Of a stretch of DNA of 64,000 nt, positions 10,553 through 19,161 are shown one piece after another. Position numbers and translations under genes: made by a program. Location of the stretch: contig NZ_RBKT01000001.1 of the NCBI RefSeq assembly GCF_003633685.1, positions 1,922,001-1,986,000 on the forward strand, given 5' to 3'. The DNA comes from Micromonospora pisi. Its GTDB lineage: Bacteria > Actinomycetota > Actinomycetes > Mycobacteriales > Micromonosporaceae. Each line of letters opens with the position of its first letter. Within the stretch, counting starts at the first letter, position 1. Under the pieces are notes generated by a model. The model was not told where the DNA came from and searched no databases. It saw only the letters and a list, made by a program, of their open reading frames with translations.

Positions 10553-11275
10553 ATGAACGACGTCGACAGTCAGCACCGGCCGGCCCAGAACCGCTGGCCG
10601 GCGAGCACTTTCGCCGGCCGTCTCGGCCCTGGCGAGCACGACGCACTGATGCGCCTGGGCAGGCGTACGGATTTTGTCGACGGGCAGTACCTGCTGCGTC
10701 AGGGCGAGCGGAGCCGGCACCTGCTCCTGCTGCTCAGCGGACGGGTCAAGATCATGGTCACCAGTCCTGACGAGCACCTGCACCGCATCGGTTCCCGTTC
10801 ACCCGGCGACCTCATCGGCGAGATGTCCTATCTGGACGGGCGTCCGCGCTCCGCCTCGGTGGTGGGCATGGGATCGGTGACCGCGGCGCACATCACGCAC
10901 AAGGCGTTCGACCGCTTCCTGGAACACCATCCGGCCGCACACCGGCCGTTCGCCCGACTGCTGACCGACCGGCTGCGGGCCTCCGACAGCCGGCACGTCG
11001 GGTCCGCGTACGACACGGTGACCCGGATCGCCACCGCGCTCTGCCAACTCACAGCTACCGTCAGTGACCGCACTTCGGACGACATCATCATCCACACGAC
11101 CCAACGCGAACTCGCCCAGATGGTCAGCGCCGCACCGGTGTCGGTCTACCGCGCCCTCCAGAAACTCGCAGCCCAGGGCTATTTGGAGACCCGCCACAAG
11201 GCGATCGTCATCCGAGACCTGGACGGTTTGGCGGACGCCGCGAAGCGGCTGCCGAAAATGCATCACCTGATGTAG
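10553..11275 (+). CDS. Crp/Fnr family transcriptional regulator (second copy)
   Basis: A 240-residue regulator with a cNMP-binding domain (DFVDGQYLLRQGERSRHLLLLLSGRVKI; GDLIGEMSYLDGRPRSASV) and a Crp helix-turn-helix (TQRELAQMVSAAPVSVYRALQKLAAQGYL). It is only distantly similar to the Crp protein encoded at 9060, so it is not a recent duplicate. The binding cassette GEMSYLDGRPRSA is close to the GE(L/M)S...R(S/T)A consensus. It sits directly before the cyclase-like operon and is a natural candidate for its regulator. The ATG follows GGGGAG. Confidence 0.92.
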   Translation: MNDVDSQHRPAQNRWPASTFAGRLGPGEHDALMRLGRRTDFVDGQYLLRQGERSRHLLLLLSGRVKIMVTSPDEHLHRIGSRSPGDLIGEMSYLDGRPRSASVVGMGSVTAAHITHKAFDRFLEHHPAAHRPFARLLTDRLRASDSRHVGSAYDTVTRIATALCQLTATVSDRTSDDIIIHTTQRELAQMVSAAPVSVYRALQKLAAQGYLETRHKAIVIRDLDGLADAAKRLPKMHHLM

Positions 11276-11345
11276 ATCGAGTAGCTCGGGACGAAAAGCC
11301 TCACGCACAGTGATAGCAATCCCTCTAATTGATCAAGGTGAGACG

Positions 11346-12155
11346 ATGACCCTGGAACTCCCCCAGCCCTTCACCGCCATCTCCTCCGACGTCGTGAACT
11401 CCAGTGCCGGCGGCTATCCCCGGCACACCGATCTCGGTACGGCCGCCGAGGCGACAATCACCGCCGGCATCGAACGTTGCCGGTACGCCGGAACCTGGAT
11501 CCGCAGCGGCCGGGGTGACGGCGAGCTGACCCTGGCCCCGGCGAACGTGCCGAGCGCCTGGCTGCTCACCGAGTTCGTCGACTCCCTGCGGGTGACGCTG
11601 CTCGACTACAACCGCAACAAGGACGCCGAGCACAAGCTGCGGCTACGCGTCGGCATCGACTCCGGCGACGTCCACGTGGACCAGCACGGGGTGCCGCGCG
11701 GCGGCGACGCCATTGTGGTCTCCGCGCGGCTGCGCGACTCCACCGCCGCCCGGGAGGCGCTCGCCGCCATCCCCTCCGCCCCGCTGGTAGTCGTCCTCTC
11801 CGACCGGACCTACCAGCGGGCCGTACCGTACGGCGCGCTCGGGCTGGAGGAACGACAGTTCCGGCGGGTCCTGGCGCGGGTGCAGGGCAAGGAGTTCGCC
11901 GAGGTGTGCTGGCTCCACGTGCCCGGCCACCAACCCCCGTTCGTCACCGGCGCCCAGCACGAACCGTCGCCGCCGCCGGCCCCGGAGCCGCCGCCCGCAG
12001 CGGCCACGGCCGGCCCGTCGACGAACCCGGCACCGGGCGGCGCCCAACCCGGCTCCGCCCGTACCGGAGACGTGACCGTGCACGGAATCGCCGCCGTCGA
12101 CCGCTCCATCGCCGTCAACCACGGCGGCATCCACTTCGGCGAGAACGCCCGATGA
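11346..12155 (+). CDS. Divergent nucleotide-cyclase-homology protein
   Basis: A 269-residue protein. Residues about 8-190 look like a class III cyclase domain: ISSDVVNSS supplies a first metal Asp, GRGDGEL the second, LRLRVGIDSGDV the central strand, and GGDAIVVSARLRDS the catalytic helix with its Arg. The usual transition-state Asn is replaced by Val, and the adenine-selecting Lys before the second Asp is Ser, so it is either not an adenylate cyclase or a non-catalytic relative. A Pro-rich linker leads to a C-terminal beta-rich tail (VHGIAAVDRSIAVNHGGIHFG). It overlaps the next gene by 4 bases (ATGA). Confidence 0.65.
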   Translation: MTLELPQPFTAISSDVVNSSAGGYPRHTDLGTAAEATITAGIERCRYAGTWIRSGRGDGELTLAPANVPSAWLLTEFVDSLRVTLLDYNRNKDAEHKLRLRVGIDSGDVHVDQHGVPRGGDAIVVSARLRDSTAAREALAAIPSAPLVVVLSDRTYQRAVPYGALGLEERQFRRVLARVQGKEFAEVCWLHVPGHQPPFVTGAQHEPSPPPAPEPPPAAATAGPSTNPAPGGAQPGSARTGDVTVHGIAAVDRSIAVNHGGIHFGENAR

Positions 12156-14515
12156 GCGCCGACGAGCCGACCGGGGCGGGCACCACCCCCGATCCCGGCC
12201 CCGAACCCGTCGCGGTGCCGGAACAGACCATGCCCGAGCAGCCGTCGGCCGGCCACTCGGACGGTCAGGTGCCGGTGGCGCCTCCACCGGCGGAGCCCCC
12301 CGACCCGGCAACCGGTGACGGCCCGAAGGCTCCGGAGCCCGGACCGGCCAGCACCGCCGCCCCTGCGGCCGGTCCCCGGCCGACCCCCGCTGACCAGGGC
12401 GGCTACCGGAACAAACTGCACGACCTGCAGAGCGGCGAGACCGCCGAGGAGGACCGGGACGGCACCGACACCAGTTGGAACGGGGCGGGCCAGCAGGCCA
12501 CGGCGGAGGCCCCCGCCGATCCCCCACCCCCCTCGGTGCTCTCCCAGGGCGTGACCGCGATCGGCCCGAACGCGCAGGCGTACAACATCGTGCTCGCCGG
12601 CGAGCAGCGGATCACCGTCCTGCGCTCGCACCGGACCGAAACCTGGATCAAGGAGACGCAGGAAACGTACGTCACCGACGCCGGCTTCGAACAGAACCTG
12701 CGGGTCCTGGCCGACCATCGGCTGCTCTACCTACGGGCGCCGGTAGGCAGTGGCCGCCGCACCACGGCCGAGATGATGCTCGCCCGACTGGTGGGCAACG
12801 GTCGGGTCGCCGGGATCGAGGTCTCCCAGGACAGCGTGAGCCTGGCCGAGATCGCCGGCCAGCCGGACCTGCTCGTCGCCGACCACGGCATCGTGCTGGA
12901 ACTCGTCCGGACCGGGACCGTGCGCTCGGGGACCCTGGGCACGCTGGCCACCCTGGCCCGGGACTGCCGGGCGTACGTCGTCGTCCTCGACGACCGGGCC
13001 GGCAGCCCCGACCCGTCGCTGCGGCCGTACGAGATCCTGCACACCCGGCCCGGCGCGGAGCCGGTGCTACGCCGCCACCTCACCTGGCGACTGGGACAGG
13101 CGCAGCGCTGCGTCGGCGACTGCCAACCCTGCCAGTCCCTGTGCCACCAGGACTTCGTCGACCGCTGTCTGGGCGAGGAACTGGTGCTGGAACAGCTCCG
13201 GAGCCACCCCCAGCCGGGCGAGGTGACCGAGCTCGCGATGGCGCTCGCCGAATGGAGCGGCGTCACCGAGGATCTGGAGCGGGCGCTGGGTGGGCTGCGG
13301 GCCCGGCTGCGGGCCCTCGCGGCGCAACTGCTCAAGGCCGATTCGGCGGGACCGGAGAGCGACAAGCTCCCGGCCGCGCCCCGGCGGCAGGCGTTCCAGA
13401 TCGCGTACGCGGTCTTCGACGGTTTCCCCCTCGCCGACGCGTTCCGGGCCGGCGAGGTGCTGTTGCAGATCCTCTGGGCGGCCCAGTACGCCGAGGAACG
13501 ACCGACCCGGGTCGTCTTCGACGGCGGCGTCGACCAGATGCTCCAGTCCGGACTCGGCGCCGTCGGGACGGACGAGCCGACCGAGGTGGCCGAACATCCG
13601 CTGCGTGCCCGCCTCTCCGATCCCCGTCTCCTGGTCGACGTGCTGGACGTGGTCTGGAACGACTTCGACGGCACCCGGCTGCCGCTGCTGCTCTGGCTCA
13701 ACGAGTTGGTCCTGACCCAGCGCAACGGGGTGCCGCGCCGGGCCGCGCAGTTGGTCGGCTGGCTCGCCAGGTACGACTTCCACGAGGTCTACCGGCTGCT
13801 GTTGAGCGGTTGGGCCCGGTCCGGCAAGAGCGCGCTGCGGCAGGCCGCCGCCTGGGCGCTCGACATCGCCGCCGGGGACAGCCGGCTGCTCGGCCAGGTC
13901 CGCCAGCAGACGCACGACTGGGTACGCAGCTCCTCGCCGCGGTTGCACGACGCGGCGGCCCGCACGTACGGCACCCGGGTGGGTGCGGTGCTGCCCGAGG
14001 ACGCCCTGCGTGACCTGCGCGTCCTCGCCGGGCGGGACGATCTCAACGGCAGTGCCTCGGTCGCGTTCGCGATGCGGGCGCTCTACCTGGTCGCGCCCGA
14101 CCAGACCCGGGTCGCCCTGATCGAATGGAACCGCGAGGAGCTCTACCGGGTACGGGTGCACGCCGCCCGTGCGCTCACCCTGCTCGCCCGGCTGGCCGCC
14201 GACGAGCCGCACGAGGGTTGGCCCCTGCTGCTCGCCGACACGGTCGGCGTACCGGAGCAGCGGCAGGGGCTGATCGAGCTCTGGCGCAACGCCCTGATCG
14301 GACCGACCACCGCCTACCCGGCCTGGGCCATGTTCCGGAACTGGCTCTACCTGGCCGACACCGACCCCGCCATCGCCGACGAGGTCGTCTCGCTCGCCTG
14401 CCCGGTCCTCGCCGGACAGCTGGCCACCCGGGGGCGGTTCCACCTGCGCACCTGGAAGTCGGCGACGCCACCCTGCGAGACCGCGCGCCGCCTGCTCGAA
14501 CTGCCCTGGGCCTGA
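12152..14515 (+). CDS. Large protein with degenerate P-loop and helical-repeat C-terminus
   Basis: A 787-residue protein of no family I can name. Residues 1 to about 125 are Pro-rich and disordered. Next comes a short beta-rich motif (GVTAIGPNAQAYNIVLAG) similar in style to the tail of the preceding cyclase-like protein. A Walker-A-like loop follows (residues 197-205, PVGSGRRTT, with Arg in place of Lys), then strand-helix segments, a Cys cluster (CVGDCQPCQSLC) and a long helical region from about 450 that resembles HEAT-type repeats. The layout recalls STAND-like ATPases of conflict systems, but this is inference. Start by ATGA overlap with the previous gene. Confidence 0.6.
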   Translation: MSADEPTGAGTTPDPGPEPVAVPEQTMPEQPSAGHSDGQVPVAPPPAEPPDPATGDGPKAPEPGPASTAAPAAGPRPTPADQGGYRNKLHDLQSGETAEEDRDGTDTSWNGAGQQATAEAPADPPPPSVLSQGVTAIGPNAQAYNIVLAGEQRITVLRSHRTETWIKETQETYVTDAGFEQNLRVLADHRLLYLRAPVGSGRRTTAEMMLARLVGNGRVAGIEVSQDSVSLAEIAGQPDLLVADHGIVLELVRTGTVRSGTLGTLATLARDCRAYVVVLDDRAGSPDPSLRPYEILHTRPGAEPVLRRHLTWRLGQAQRCVGDCQPCQSLCHQDFVDRCLGEELVLEQLRSHPQPGEVTELAMALAEWSGVTEDLERALGGLRARLRALAAQLLKADSAGPESDKLPAAPRRQAFQIAYAVFDGFPLADAFRAGEVLLQILWAAQYAEERPTRVVFDGGVDQMLQSGLGAVGTDEPTEVAEHPLRARLSDPRLLVDVLDVVWNDFDGTRLPLLLWLNELVLTQRNGVPRRAAQLVGWLARYDFHEVYRLLLSGWARSGKSALRQAAAWALDIAAGDSRLLGQVRQQTHDWVRSSSPRLHDAAARTYGTRVGAVLPEDALRDLRVLAGRDDLNGSASVAFAMRALYLVAPDQTRVALIEWNREELYRVRVHAARALTLLARLAADEPHEGWPLLLADTVGVPEQRQGLIELWRNALIGPTTAYPAWAMFRNWLYLADTDPAIADEVVSLACPVLAGQLATRGRFHLRTWKSATPPCETARRLLELPWA

Positions 14516-14623
14516 CCCGCGCCACAGCCCGACCCGCGTCCCCCGGACTGTGCGGGCCGGTCCCACCCGAACCCGGCCCGCCCGGTTTCACCTGATCTAT
14601 AGGCATATCCACTGGAGGAAAAC

Positions 14624-15493
14624 ATGAGCACGCCCGCATCCGCCACGCCCCGACGCCGTGGTCTCTGGCGCCGCTTCGTCGAATGGCTGTTCGGCACCGA
14701 CGAGACACCGGAGCCGCCGCGCCCCGAACCGGTCACCCCGGTCCGGTTGCGGGAGGTGAGCTACCAGCCGTCCGACTCCGACCGGGTGTTCACACCGCTC
14801 TGCCTGGGCGACGTCTTCGAGTTCCAGGTCCACGCCGACCTGGTCTGGTCCACCGACGCGATCACCTACACCGAACTCGTCGAGCAGGCGAAGGAGTACG
14901 GCCCCAGCGCCCACGACACCGTACGGGAGCGGGTCTGGCGCGTCGCCCGGACCTTCTCGCCGTACCACGCCGCCGACGCCGAGGCCGCCATCCAGCAGGA
15001 GTTGGACCAGAGCTGGTGCTACTCCCGCGACGACCAGACGATGGTCCGGTGCACGGCGAAGGTCCGGGTGCTGCCCGACCCACGGGTACGCCAGCACCTG
15101 CTCCCCGCCGCCATGCGGGAACTGGACACGGAGGCGCAGGCAACCCTGGGCCGGCTGCGCGCCGCCCGGGTGGAGGAGATCACCGAACGCTGGCGCGCCC
15201 TGCTCGACGAACTCGGTCACGGGCCGGCCGTGGTGCACGCCGCCCAACTGACCGAGCCGGCCTTCGCCGCCGTACTCCAACAGCTGACCTCCCGTCGCCG
15301 CGCATCGGCGATGGAACTGGTCGACGTGCTCCGTCAGGCGACAAAGGACCACGAGAACGTGGGGCTGTTCGAGTTCGCGAACGCGTACGACACCGCGCTC
15401 CAGGCGTTCCGCAAGGAGATGGGGCTCGAACCGGGTGCCTGGTTCAACGAGCCGGACGGCAGCCAGAACGCCGGAACGGGAGCCACCCAGTGA
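14624..15493 (+). CDS. Conserved-context protein of unknown function
   Basis: A 289-residue soluble protein. It starts with a basic, Trp-rich helix (RRGLWRRFVEWLFG) that could lie on a membrane, then a beta-rich domain (LGDVFEFQVHADLVWS... CTAKVRVLPDPRVRQ) and a charged helical C-terminus (LRAARVEEITERWRALL). The strand-then-helix arrangement has a faint SPFH/band-7 look, which I could not confirm. The ATG follows GGAGGAAAAC, and the stop overlaps the next start by 4 bases, so it belongs to the cyclase-like operon. Confidence 0.55.
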   Translation: MSTPASATPRRRGLWRRFVEWLFGTDETPEPPRPEPVTPVRLREVSYQPSDSDRVFTPLCLGDVFEFQVHADLVWSTDAITYTELVEQAKEYGPSAHDTVRERVWRVARTFSPYHAADAEAAIQQELDQSWCYSRDDQTMVRCTAKVRVLPDPRVRQHLLPAAMRELDTEAQATLGRLRAARVEEITERWRALLDELGHGPAVVHAAQLTEPAFAAVLQQLTSRRRASAMELVDVLRQATKDHENVGLFEFANAYDTALQAFRKEMGLEPGAWFNEPDGSQNAGTGATQ

Positions 15494-16773
15494 CCGCCCG
15501 GCTGGTACGCGTGGGCACCACCGCCGCACTGCTGCTGACGCTCGGCCTCACCTCCGCCTGCGGTGCGGAGGAACTGGACTGCGACTGGATGGCGAACCGG
15601 GACCTGACCGGGGCGGGCCGGACGGTGTTCCTGGTCGACGTCTCCGGCTCCACCCGCTCGACCGGCGAGGCCCCCGACTACCCGGTCGCGTTGGACCCGT
15701 GGCTGCGGGCGGCGGTGGCCCGGGGCGACGCGGTGTCGATCGGCAGCTTCGACGGCTCGGCGACCACCGTGCGCTGGACCACCGAACGGCAACTCACCCG
15801 CTCCGACCGCAACCGACCGAGCCGTCAGGAGGACGAGGAGAAGGACGCGCCCGGTTGCCTGGACCGGCACCTGCGGGCAGCGGCGGGCACGGCGGCGCGG
15901 ACCGACCGCACCGACATCCTCGGCGCCATCGGTGTCGCCGGCAAGCAGACCGGGCCGGCCGCCGGGGCACCGGACGGGGCCGCCGGCCAGGCCGGTTCGG
16001 AAGGCGGACCGGGCGGTACGGCCACCCCGGCCCGACGCACCGTCGTACTCGCCACCGACGGACTCGGCACCACCGGCTGCGCCGACCTGAGCGCGCGGCC
16101 GGCCGGTGACCCGGGCATCACCACGGCGATGGCGAGGGCCTGCCCGGGAGAGGCCGACTGGCCGAAGGAACTGGCCGGGGCGGAACTGGTGATGGTCGGC
16201 GTCGGCCAGCCGGCCCAGGGACAACCTATCCTCACCACCGCCGCGCTCGGCTGGTTGCAGCGGCACTGGGAACGGCTCTGCGCACTCACCGGCGCGGTCT
16301 CCTGCGAGATCTCGACCGCACCGGTGCCGGCGCGCACCGGAGGTGGGCCGGCCGGCCCAGGACCGGAGCCGGTGGTGACCTTCGCGGCCGGCACCAGCGC
16401 CCCGCCACCGGATCCGAAAAGGACCTTCAACCTCTCCGCCGAGGTGCTCTTCGACACCGCCTCCGACAAGGTACGGCCGGCGGGCGTGGCACAACTGCTC
16501 GCGTTGGAAATCGAACCGGGGGCGACCATCACGGTCACCGGACACACCGACTCACGCGGGGACAGGGCCTACAACCAGGATCTGTCGCAGCGCCGGGCGG
16601 AGGCGGTCGCCTCGGTGCTGCGTACCCGCCACGACGGTCAGATCAGGTCGGCCGGCGCCGGCGAGACCGACCTGCTCTGCCCCGGCGAACAGAACGCGAG
16701 CGGCGCCTGGGACCAGGAGTGCCTGCAACGCAACCGGAGGGTCCAGATCGCGATCACCAAGGGAAGTGGCTGA
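15490..16773 (+). CDS. Lipoprotein with von Willebrand-like segment and OmpA-type C-terminal domain
   Basis: A 427-residue exported protein. The signal ends in lipobox LTSAC (Cys near residue 22). A MIDAS-like DVSGSTRS near residue 47 and later VVLATDGLG suggest a von Willebrand A fold interrupted by a Gly/Ala-rich insert. The C-terminal about 110 residues form an OmpA-like peptidoglycan-binding domain (VLFDTASDKVRP, TGHTDSRGDRAYNQDLSQRRAEAV). It would be anchored outside the membrane and touch the cell wall. The GTG start overlaps the previous stop (GTGA). Such a protein in an operon with a cyclase-like gene is unusual. Confidence 0.8.
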   Translation: MTARLVRVGTTAALLLTLGLTSACGAEELDCDWMANRDLTGAGRTVFLVDVSGSTRSTGEAPDYPVALDPWLRAAVARGDAVSIGSFDGSATTVRWTTERQLTRSDRNRPSRQEDEEKDAPGCLDRHLRAAAGTAARTDRTDILGAIGVAGKQTGPAAGAPDGAAGQAGSEGGPGGTATPARRTVVLATDGLGTTGCADLSARPAGDPGITTAMARACPGEADWPKELAGAELVMVGVGQPAQGQPILTTAALGWLQRHWERLCALTGAVSCEISTAPVPARTGGGPAGPGPEPVVTFAAGTSAPPPDPKRTFNLSAEVLFDTASDKVRPAGVAQLLALEIEPGATITVTGHTDSRGDRAYNQDLSQRRAEAVASVLRTRHDGQIRSAGAGETDLLCPGEQNASGAWDQECLQRNRRVQIAITKGSG

Positions 16774-16776
16774 CCG

Positions 16777-18228
16777 ATGAGCGAGCACACGGTGAACGGC
16801 GGCCCGGCCAACGGTGCCGCCCCGAACAACACCTCCCACACCTCGACCGGCAGCGGCGGGCGGCGGTACCAGCCGGTGCCGTGCCCGCAGCAGGTGGGAC
16901 TCGGCCCCACCCGATTGGCCCCGGAGACACCGGTCGCGGTTCCGCAGCCGTACGAGGTGCGGCAGCTCTCGCACGCCGAGGCCGCCCGCCTCGCCCGCGC
17001 GGCGGTGTCGGCCGACGAGACGCTCTCGGCGGCGCACCACCCGATCCGGCACGCCGGGGACGCGCTGCTCGACGCCTGGCACCGGGCCCGTTCCGCGATC
17101 CAGCGGCTGAGCGTGCTGGAGTCCGAGCAGGAGTTGCTGATCGCGGCGACGGCCAAACGTACCGTCGTCGAACGGCACGCCCGCGACGGCGCCGAGGACC
17201 GGACGGCCCGGACGAAGTGGCTGAAGCCCGGGGTGGTCTGGACCGTCATCATGCTCAGCGCCCTCTACGACACCTTTTTCTTCGCCACGTCGTTCCGGGA
17301 CGCCCTGGACGCGGTGGACGACCTGTCCACCCCGGAGTTCTGGGTCTCCTTCATCCCCGGCGTCGCGATCGCGGTGGCGCTGATCCTCTCCGGCAGCTGG
17401 CTCGCGGTGCCGCTGTTCCGGCACCGCCTTCGGGCCGAACGTCGCCGCCAGCGGGGTCGACTGAACTGGCGGATCGTGCTCCGACGCACCTTCGTCGACT
17501 GGCGACCGGAGGAGCAGGAGCGCGAACCCGACGACCTGCCGTGGCCGAGCTGGCCCCTGCCGGTGGCGTTCGCCACCCTGGTGGTCTGCGTGCTGGGCCT
17601 CTGGGCCTGGCTGCGCGGCGCGGACATGCAGGACGAACTGCGGTGGCCGATGGTGGCGCTGCTGCTCCTGCTCACCCTCGCCGCGATCGCGCTCAAGGCC
17701 AGCGCGCACAACCCGTACGCGGATCGGGCCGAGGCGGTGGAACGGGAGTTGGTCGAGGTCACCGGGCGGTACCGCACCCTGGAGGCCGAAGCCCGGACCA
17801 GCCTCGGCGCGCACGGCAAGGCGTGGCAGGAGATGCACGTGGTGACCGAGGACGCGGCCGCGGCGGCCCGCCGGCCCGTGGTGCAGGCGTGGGCGGAGAT
17901 CGCCGACGACCGGGCCCGGCACGGACTCACCGGGATGATCGCCCCGGACTTCGCCGCGCTCGACGAGGAGGACGTCGCGGGCTGCCAGCTCTTCGACGGA
18001 CTGGGGGGTCCGCCGCTGCGGACCCGGGTGCTGCGGTACGGCCGGGAGGCCATCGCGCAGTACCACCCGGACCGGCTCGCCGAGGATCTCGACCAACAGC
18101 TCGCCCGGCTCAACGCCCAGCTCAGCACCGGGCTCGGCGAAGCGGGCAGCACCGGGAACGGCAGCGGGATCGGGAATGGCAGCAGCACCGGGAACGGCAG
18201 CGGCAGCGGGAATGGCGGAGCCGGGTAG
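16777..18228 (+). CDS. Multi-pass membrane protein of unknown function
   Basis: A 483-residue protein starting 3 bases after the lipoprotein stop. A cytoplasmic helical region (about 65-145, including AHHPIRHAGDALLDAWHRARSAIQRL) precedes membrane helices near 153, 190, 265 and 290, followed by a coiled-coil-like helix (RAEAVERELVEVTGRYRTLEAEA). It ends in a low-complexity Gly/Asn/Ser tail made by short DNA repeats (18140-18225). No known family recognised. As last gene of the operon it may be the membrane partner of the OmpA-domain lipoprotein. Confidence 0.65.
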   Translation: MSEHTVNGGPANGAAPNNTSHTSTGSGGRRYQPVPCPQQVGLGPTRLAPETPVAVPQPYEVRQLSHAEAARLARAAVSADETLSAAHHPIRHAGDALLDAWHRARSAIQRLSVLESEQELLIAATAKRTVVERHARDGAEDRTARTKWLKPGVVWTVIMLSALYDTFFFATSFRDALDAVDDLSTPEFWVSFIPGVAIAVALILSGSWLAVPLFRHRLRAERRRQRGRLNWRIVLRRTFVDWRPEEQEREPDDLPWPSWPLPVAFATLVVCVLGLWAWLRGADMQDELRWPMVALLLLLTLAAIALKASAHNPYADRAEAVERELVEVTGRYRTLEAEARTSLGAHGKAWQEMHVVTEDAAAAARRPVVQAWAEIADDRARHGLTGMIAPDFAALDEEDVAGCQLFDGLGGPPLRTRVLRYGREAIAQYHPDRLAEDLDQQLARLNAQLSTGLGEAGSTGNGSGIGNGSSTGNGSGSGNGGAG

Positions 18229-18241
18229 GTCGAGAATCGGG

Positions 18242-19078
18242 TCAGCTGCGCGACGTCCAGGCCGGGTGGGGGACCACCCCGACCCGGTCGAGGAAGTCGC
18301 GCAGCACCCGGTGCCACCGTGACGGATCCTCGAGGTGCAGGTCGTGGCCGGCGTCCGGCAGTTCCACCAGCTCACTGCCGGGCAGCCGGTCCAGCATCCG
18401 CCGGGCCTGCTCGACCGGGACCACGCCCCGCCCGGCACGTACCACCAGGGTCGGGCAGCGGACCGCCCGCCAGTCGGCCCAGAACGGCGCGCGCGACGAT
18501 TCGCGCAGTGACTCGACCATCAGCTCCGGCACGAACCGGGGCCACCACCCGTCCTCCTCCTCGGCCAGCCCGTCGGCCCAGGCCCGGCCCCGGCCACCGC
18601 CGCCGAAGAAGCGCACCGCGTCCGCGTACGACGGGAACGGGACCGGCCACCGGGCCAGCCAGTCGGCGGTCCGGCGCGGGGCCGTCGGATCCCCACCCGG
18701 CCAGGCGTCCACCATCACCAGTGCCCGGACGAGTCTCGGGTAACGCGCCGCGGTGAGCATCGCGGTGTGCCCGCCGAGCGCGTGTCCGACCAGCACCACG
18801 GGTGCGGCCCGCAGCGCGCCGAGCACGGCGGCGACGTCCGCCACGTACGCGGAGCGGGTGAGTTGCGCGGGGCGGCGCTCGCTGCGTCCGTGGCCCCGCT
18901 GGTCGAGCGCGAGCACCCGGTGGGTGCCGCCGAGCGCGGCGGCGCTCGCGTCCCACTCGCCCGAGTGACCGGCCAGGCCGTGCAGGAAGAGGACCGTCGG
19001 TTCCGGACCCGGTCGGTCCAGACAGGCTAGTCGTACGCCGTCCCGACTCAGGTTCTGCCAGTTACCGGCCACCACCAT
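18242..19078 (-). CDS. Alpha/beta hydrolase-fold protein lacking nucleophile Ser
   Basis: A 278-residue alpha/beta-hydrolase-fold protein: LFLHGLAGHSGEWD oxyanion region, LDQRGHGRS, and the His-containing DAGHDLHLEDP. The nucleophile elbow reads GHALGG, so Ala stands where Ser is expected, and the acid position (AGRGVVPVEQA) has no Asp. The fold is clear, hydrolase activity is doubtful. The ATG at 19078 is preferred because GAGGGGG lies at proper distance; a GTG at 19084 directly abuts that site. It is convergent with the cyclase-like operon. Confidence 0.8.
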   Translation of the reverse strand: MVVAGNWQNLSRDGVRLACLDRPGPEPTVLFLHGLAGHSGEWDASAAALGGTHRVLALDQRGHGRSERRPAQLTRSAYVADVAAVLGALRAAPVVLVGHALGGHTAMLTAARYPRLVRALVMVDAWPGGDPTAPRRTADWLARWPVPFPSYADAVRFFGGGGRGRAWADGLAEEEDGWWPRFVPELMVESLRESSRAPFWADWRAVRCPTLVVRAGRGVVPVEQARRMLDRLPGSELVELPDAGHDLHLEDPSRWHRVLRDFLDRVGVVPHPAWTSRS

Positions 19079-19161
19079 GGGCACCCCCTCGTCGGTGGGA
19101 CCCCACCCACCCCGCCGAACCGAATTCTCGGCTCCCCCCGCCCCGACCAGGCAATGTCCTT

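Noticed and set aside
12475-14013. Second plus-strand open frame inside the P-loop protein gene
   Set aside because: Arg/Ala/Gly-rich shifted-frame shadow without motifs.
14524-14623. Possible operon break or extra promoter between the P-loop gene and the next gene
   Set aside because: The 108-base gap shows a ribosome site but no recognisable promoter or terminator, so no feature was called.
18140-18228. Short repeated units near the end of the 16777 gene as a CRISPR or minisatellite array
   Set aside because: They encode an in-frame Gly/Asn/Ser tail with variable unit length and no spacers; no CRISPR array occurs in the window.
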